A DNA stretch of 64,000 nt from Clavelina lepadiformis (Eukaryota; Chordata; Ascidiacea; Aplousobranchia; Clavelinidae). Of the stretch, positions 57,915-64,000 are shown one piece after another (positions within the stretch are counted from its first letter, which is position 1; every line of letters begins with the position of its first letter). The stretch spans positions 2,170,001 through 2,234,000 of the forward strand of contig NC_135242.1 in NCBI RefSeq assembly GCF_947623445.1, given 5' to 3'. The notes beneath the pieces are model-generated. The model saw nothing but the letters and a program-made list of their open reading frames with translations, ran no database searches and was not told the origin of the DNA. The position numbers were made by a program, and so were the translations under genes.

Positions 57915-58733
57915 TCATGTACATATGCAAATTCAGCTGGAGTACACGCATACATATAATTGTTATCCATTGCTTAATTTTAGCTTCATTGCCAAGCATT
58001 TTAAGTTGCTGTTATATGGTCCTGACTCGAAGGTGCATCGATTGATGTAGTTGTATTCTTTCTTCATTATGTCCCATCATTACCACAGTTGTTGTGTATG
58101 TCTAAAATCTATATTTTTATCATTGTTTTTGATTCTTTTGTTCCTTCACTTGTTTAATAGCAGCAATATACTATCTAACATGCGTTGGTGTGTGAATTGT
58201 GTATCTGTGCTTTGGTGCATATACTCAGACACTGTCAAGTCAAATTATTATCTATACAATGTAGATACATTATGCCAACGACTTAGTATTTCCATTTTAT
58301 TATTAACAAGTAACTTAATTATATATGTAACACTGGGGAACAATTTGTTTTTCATTTTTTGTTGCATTACATTTTTTAACTGATCCTTGATAGATTTTTC
58401 GCCCTGATTTCAAATCTGAAGTCGGTTTTTGTCTACATGCCCTGGTTTTTATGCAATTTGAAAGTTCTGATTTCTATAGAAGCGGATTTATTGAATGCCT
58501 ATACGTATGTATGCGTAATTAACCTAATCTTGGTCTCGAAGTCACAAATAGCGCAGCGCGCCACCTTACAGCCATAAACGCTTAACTAACTTCTGTCCCC
58601 TTTACAAATTAACAGATTTGCTAGCTCATTAGTAAAATCTAGCTATTGTGATTATAATTCAATAAACATCTTATAAGCAATGGTGTTACTTATGTTCTAA
58701 ATTAATCGTATTCTTGAGAAAGTGCACAGCACC
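57915..58733. other. 3' flank of the GNAT gene
   Basis: AT-rich. A 110-residue hydrophobic ORF at 58051-58383 looks like chance coding in T-rich sequence. Nothing else seen. Confidence 0.4.
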
Positions 58734-58906
58734 CAGTGTTTTTTTAAGTTGTTTTGGGGGACCGAAACGGTCCCCCAAATTTCTCCAGCGGTTTCCCAAA
58801 ATTTGGACTTGCAACTACAGGCTATTTTTTGGTATTTAAATGAAACACTTGCGGTCTCTTAAAACTACTTAGCGGTCACCCAAACCAAACCTTAAAAAAA
58901 AACCTG
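58734..58906. mobile_element. 173-bp hAT MITE with an internal palindrome
   Basis: 8-bp target duplication ACAGCACC at 58726-58733 and 58907-58914. Ends are CAGTGTTTTTTTAAG and CTTAAAAAAAAACCTG. Near the left end, TTTTGGGGGACCG-AAA-CGGTCCCCCAAA forms a 12-bp stem with a 3-base loop. No ORF. Confidence 0.75.
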
Positions 58907-58914
58907 ACAGCACC

Positions 58915-59625
58915 TATAATAAAAACCTTTTCTTCTAAACTAATTCGGTTGTAATGTTGAAATTTTTCGGCCGACAAAATGTTCTAACCGCGGATAGAAA
59001 AAGTAAGAACTGTTGACTGTAATAGGCTTTCATCATTAACACCATGCACTGATAGGGCTGCACGAAACTAAGCACTAAACATTAAAAAACTTTGCTGTAC
59101 ATGTATAAATTAGTAGAAATCATTGTAGCTTACTCAAAAAATCATTTTAAAAGGTTAAAGAAAATTAAAGACACATTGCCACAAAAACTTAACACTTTAC
59201 GATAATATGTCAAATAATACCACATATATATTGTTGATTTCAATAATTGCATTGAAACAGAAATTTTCTAATAATTTCTCACATTCCGCAAATTAGTGTC
59301 ACGTTCCTCAGTTTCCTCATTCCATAAAAATACAATAAGTAAACCACTGGACCGACAAACTTCTTTTAAAGACTTTACAAAGTTTCAAATGCATTGCGAC
59401 AAAAATCTTTTTTATGCTTAATGGGTTAAGCTTAATAATACTGCGTATATTTGCAATTTCAATTACTACAAACACTGAAAAAAATATCCTGTAATTTCTC
59501 ACTTTCCGTAAATTAGTGCTATCCCCAGATGTCCTTGTTTGGGAATTTTTTAGCTTACAAAGTAACTTTTTGACTTATTTTGTGTACCAGTGAAATATGT
59601 CTTCATATAGATTATAGAACATGTC
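58915..59625. other. Non-coding stretch with a degenerate direct repeat
   Basis: About 59165-59300 and 59385-59520 are weakly repeated (AATTTCTCACATTCCGCAAATT against AATTTCTCACTTTCCGTAAATT). Positions 59490-59592 pair with 56596-56690. No gene. Confidence 0.45.
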
Positions 59626-60263
59626 TTCATACGTGTTCAGTTGTACGGTTTATTTTTCAGCATCGTGTTTCCTTGCAAACAGCAATAAAGTGCCCAGTTT
59701 TTCAAAATTTACTGACTTCGGTATATTCAGCAGATACATATATCCTATCAGGTCGTTTTGAATTATGTCACAATATGCGAGATTCGAAAAAATGCAATAT
59801 TCGTTAGTGGGCCACAAGTAAATAGAGTAATGGAGTATTCGACCCGAATATGCCACGAAGATTCGGATTCGCGAGAACAGCAAAAGGTCGATATTTGTGC
59901 GTAATATTCGGATTTGTGTTCGATACGTTACATCCCTACTAAATTCTGACTTACAGGTTTTACAAAAACACCAGCTAATATTTGAGTGGCCCCGCCCCAC
60001 GTCAACATTTGTATCTTTCGTACATACAAAATATTTCTCTTATATTTTTATGTAAATATTTTTTTTCTTTATTTGCACTTTATTTTTGCATCGTAACATT
60101 ACATCTTGATACATCTCTATAACTTGTTGTCCTTTTGCTGATTCAGAATAGGACCACGTACCATGAGTTTATTGACGAGGCAATTTTTATTGTGCACATA
60201 TAGGCTATGCATGACGCAATTCGTAAAATGGAGCAGCTCATACACTTTGAACTTTCTCCACGA

Positions 60264-63200
60264 TTAACGGCCGGGCGTTAAAGTCAGAAAAGTGTAGACA
60301 TTATTCGCCCATGGACCACCCAGACCGTCATGGTTGCAATTAGACGCTGGACCGTACTTCTTGTAGCCTACACCTCCTTTGGCGGTAGCACACCAACCGC
60401 CATTCTGTTAAGCATAAACGATAACATTTTGTCATCACTACATAATATTTAGAAAAATCCATTTTTATGCAGAAAATCTATTAATTATTATATGTCTTTG
60501 AAATATTTAAAATTGTGTTTTTTCTCCTTTGTTGATCATATAATATCATAACTGCCGAAGTGTTTTACCTGCAAAGCAAAGACGTTGTGACCTTTCGCTT
60601 TTGCTACTCGAGCACATTTTAGTCGCGCATTTAGTCTTGTAAAGTAGGATCCGTCCAATAAGTCTGTTCCTTCAGCGGGCGGCACAGCGCGATTGCTGGT
60701 ATCTCTCCAGCAACCTCGACTTATGAAAGAAAACTTGGAAACTGAACAAAAAAAGAACATTTGGTGCCTTTTCGTTTGGAACAATAAACTGAACGTAGGC
60801 TAGTACAGAATCTCAGTGTTAAAAACCTAATAAGGTACCTGTACCGAATAAGGCCCACCTAACACTTTTTTGAAAATAACTCAAGAACCATAAATGAGAA
60901 TAGACTGAAAAATCGTATTCTATTAGTGAGGGTATATGACTACAACATATTAAAACCACAATACCTGACAACCCCCAAAAAATTTTTATAAAGAAATTAA
61001 AAATTCCAAAAAAAAGGGCCTTATTAGGAGCATAGGCTCCTAATAAGGCCCACCAATTTTGTGAGTATTTTGATTCAAAACATAGTAATAGACAACATAT
61101 AACATTATTAGAAATTTCACATTTTAAGTTGTACAAACATTTAAAAAGATTCCACTAGGCGCATCAAAGTAATTGCAACAATTTGCCAACTGAGGACTGG
61201 AACCACTCTTGAAGTCTGGACATCAATTAGCCAAGCATCTTGTATGGGCCTTATTAGGCGCATGTGGCATCCACGAAAAAATGTCACGTTTTTATCATCA
61301 GAAAAATTTTAGCAAAAAAAAGTGCATTATCCTTTTCAATACTAAGTTGGTTGTTACATGAAAATTTCAGCCGGCTGACAACAGTTCATTTAACCGGCCA
61401 AATTCTCACTTACTTTTTTTCTAAATTAACAAAACCACCTTAACTGCAAATATCAAATTTTTGTTGTGCTCTAGCGAATCGGTCGATCACGTGACAAGGA
61501 TGAAATCTGGTAAACCATCATGAATTTATATTAGTTATTATGTAGGGACAAAATCTTTCATTTATTTGCACGGGTTTGCGAAATATGAGCAATGGGCCTT
61601 ACTAGGGACCGGGCCTTATTCGGTACAGGTACCTTATATTTTAAACGGTCAAGAAATTTCTATTTTTAAAATAAAATTTGCCGGTTACCTTTGGGTTTGA
61701 TTTCGTACACGTGGTTGGCCCAGGGTCCACCTTCGCCGTCAGTTTTGCAAGCATTTGATCTTCCATATTTCCTGTACGTAGAACCAGCACCGTTTGATGT
61801 CGCACACCAGCCGCCATTCTGTATATTGGAAAACATTGAAAAGCAATTATTGAAACATTAAGGATGTTATATTCACTTCGATGCTCTGTGCAAAAAATGC
61901 GAGTTAAAGTTTCTAGTGTCAGATTTTTGCAACGCTTCCACTTACTGCTGTCGAACTGGGTGCCATAAAATTTTTCTTTAATTTTCAGTTATTTAACATG
62001 AGTTAGTTAATCCGGTACAGTATGTAGAGATTTTTAAAAAAATGTTTTCACTTTGCAAGCTGTATAGGCCGTGTTGTAATGTTTTTGATTTTGACTCAGC
62101 GTCAATCTAAAACATTTAGCTTACACATCAACTAAATTCGATATTTTAAAAAATAAATAAAATCATTTTTATTGTCGACGTATAGGAATAACTTAACGTG
62201 CACATTCACGAGCGATTGTACGATACAAAACAAAAACAAACACACAGATAATTTCGACGCGTGTTATCTCACCCTGGCGGGCGTCGATTGCTCAGCGTGA
62301 CGTTGTTCTTAATGCGATTAACAGCAGCCATGCAATTGCAGATGATGACGTATTTGTTTGAAAATAATGTAGAAAGAATCGAGGCCGACTTAAAAAAATT
62401 ATTATTATCATCATTTCAATTCTGCTTAATAAATACGATCCCTGCATTTATTGCTGTCATTGCAATCGCATTGTTTTTAAAATAATACGTCTATAGCTCG
62501 AAAATGTTTTACCAAATTCTACAAAGCATGCGCGACCAGAAAAGTTTGTTGACGAAGATGGTAGAAAACTTTAAGAGTTCTTTCGTATCTACGTCATCGC
62601 GTTGACTCATCACCATCATCGTTATCGTCAACTGTCCTGTCTCCAAGCTGCTGTGTCAACTTGGCATGTTTTATGTCGAATGAGGTGAATAAAAGGATTA
62701 GAAATCATTACAATTTTTCCAATCATCTTAAAAATCTTGTTTATAGCTCAGCAAAATAAACCGATTTTCCAAGCATCTTTTTTCTCTGTTTTTTTTTGGC
62801 AACCAATCAGAGCCGCCCGTAGCAGAATATTTTCAAATGTTAAGCACTTACACGGTGCTTGTCAAGTAACCATTTGCTTCGTCAGAAATAAATGAACGAT
62901 ACGATCAAATTCTTTACTTTTTCATCGTCATCGTTGTAATATCCCACTTTCCGGACAGGTTTTAAGTAAACACTCGTACAGGACGCGAAATAATTGTGGT
63001 CGGTTTTTGTGTTCTATATGATAATTATTATTCAGCACGAAGCAAAGAGTCTTTTTGTTTGATAACAAAACGTTGTGATCATTAAGTATTATTACGCAAT
63101 AAAACTTCTGTTGATTTCATCTGGGCTTTCGCTTAGGCAAATCAATCAAATACAGGTAGTACAAAGTAACCTAGCCTACATGTGTTAAATACGCATCGGA

Positions 63201-63919
63201 TCAATATTGATAAATCTGACTCTGAAACCAACACGGTGACAGTCTGAAAGTCAAGTGAAAAACTTTCTAAAGCGTAAATTCAGAAAATACACCTGAAAAA
63301 ATGTAACGCACATGTGTCCTGTGCGTATACGCTTAGAACGAAATACTTTATAGTATAACAACTGCAACAACCTTAGGCTAATGTTTGATTATAATGTCCG
63401 CAGCATATTTGTTTCACAATGTTTGAAGAATTGCTTTCCCAAACCTCTATTTTTAGAGTGCACGGCAGCGTAGGTTATTATTAAGATATTTCGATGTGAC
63501 ATGAATAAGTGAAACAATGCCACCGCCCACTTCGACTGACCTGTACAGCAAAAAACTTGAGACCTCTCTTTTTGGCGACTCGGGCGCACTTCTCTATCGC
63601 GTTATGACGATGTTGGTAGGCTCCATCGAGTATCGAAGATGATCCTTCAACAGTTGGAACCGCCCGAGACGATGTGTCACGCCAGCATCCGCGACTTTGA
63701 TACTCGACTGTAAAAGCAAAAGTTGTTTTGATGTAATGGAAGAAACTTTAAAAAGTAACAGCGTAAAAATAATAAAGTATGAGACTCACAGTAGGAAATG
63801 AATTTATAAACAGCATTGGCCCACGGCCCGCCTTCCCCGTCGGACTTGCATTGACTCGAACCTCCGTATTTTGTGTAAGTCAAATGGGCGTTCCCAGAAG
63901 TAGCACACCAACCCCCGTT
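60264..63919 (-). CDS. Secreted protein with GCWRDT/NGGWC modules (copy B, partial)
   Basis: Five exons on the minus strand, corresponding to exons 5-9 of copy A: 63919-63790, 63707-63541, 61818-61689, 60741-60569, 60404-60264. All are in phase. Earlier exons, with the signal peptide, lie beyond 64000. The modules keep all cysteines and the RDTS.RA.P, NGGWC and GGPWAN motifs. Changes cluster in exposed-looking positions (KKRGLKFF for EYRDYKFF; TSNGAGS for TSHSAGS). One extra T near the end shifts the last codons, so the protein ends VYTFLTLTPGR and not VYTF. The frame is intact throughout, so this is likely a working paralogue, convergent with copy A. Intron 7 carries an 802-bp transposon. 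Confidence 0.82.
60833..61634. mobile_element. 802-bp TA-flanked element in an intron of copy B
   Basis: Perfect terminal inverted repeats starting AGGTACCTGTACCGAATAAG and flanked by TA. Copy A has the uninterrupted site (CCTAATATATTT near 50320). The internal motif TAATAAGGCCCACC is repeated. No transposase ORF was found. The TA target and perfect ends fit a Tc1/mariner-type non-autonomous element of recent origin. Confidence 0.9.
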
Positions 63920-64000
63920 CTATATTAATTTCAATGGAATAAATACGTTGTAAATAGATCAAATCGACATGAATAGCTGTTACAAGGAAAATAAATTAAA

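Larger units (their letters stand above)
59626..64000 (-). repeat. Inverted duplicate of the four-module gene region
   Basis: Runs antiparallel to about 47950-51541. It includes five exons, the introns, the 3' flank and a truncated copy of the 846-bp hAT element (59626-59938). The left breakpoint falls inside that hAT element; the right end lies beyond the window. Confidence 0.9.

Overview
The window is eukaryotic, from an invertebrate animal, most likely a tunicate (inference). It is AT-rich and gene-dense. Its genes have many short GT-AG introns. Every complete gene has a splice-acceptor-like site 17 to 77 bases before its ATG, as expected where 5' ends are trans-spliced or carry a short 5' UTR intron. 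The secreted GCWRDT...NGGWC...GGPWAN module seen here is one I associate with marine invertebrates. No species can be named.

Layout. 1-4.3 kb is a mosaic of a 1-kb repeat, a fragment of the KHDRBS gene, the last two exons of a DEK gene split by a foldback-like element, and an internally deleted copy of a ZP gene. 4.58-5.93 kb is a mobile element made almost wholly of inverted 16-bp minisatellite arrays with a 9-bp target duplication. 6.4-10 kb is a 13-exon ZP-domain membrane protein (+). 10.8-22.0 kb holds the second copy of the 1-kb repeat and a direct duplication (about 4.2 kb) carrying the last two exons of a KHDRBS/Sam68-like gene. One copy contains a decayed hAT transposon and the other a small TA-flanked MITE. 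21.5-23.5 kb is the KHDRBS-like gene (-). 23.9-26.3 kb is a hAT transposon with an uninterrupted 604-residue transposase. 28.0-29.5 kb is a MITE cluster. 29.8-32.6 kb is WDR36/UTP21 (+, one coding exon). 34.3-38.4 kb is LMBRD1 (-, 16 exons). 39.4-39.8 kb is a second, smaller member of the minisatellite element family. 41.2-42.3 kb is a Rab19/43-like GTPase (-). 44.1-46.0 kb is a tandem duplication. 46.2-50.9 kb is a secreted four-module protein (+). 52.45-56.47 kb is a 4-kb element with 37-bp terminal inverted repeats and a 9-bp target duplication, holding a 205-bp tandem repeat and a decayed ubiquitin-protease-like ORF. 57.2-57.9 kb is a single-exon GNAT acetyltransferase. 59.6-64 kb is an inverted duplicate of the four-module gene, cut by the window end.

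The genes do not form one pathway. They are mostly housekeeping (ribosome biogenesis, lysosomal cobalamin export, vesicle traffic, RNA processing, chromatin), plus two secreted or surface proteins (ZP and four-module) that sit in duplicated, transposon-rich DNA. The main interest is structural: foldback-like elements with clear 9-bp target duplications, several insertions dated by empty sites in duplicates, and duplicated terminal exons that could give alternative 3' ends. No retrovirus-like, Polinton-like or toxin relic was recognised.
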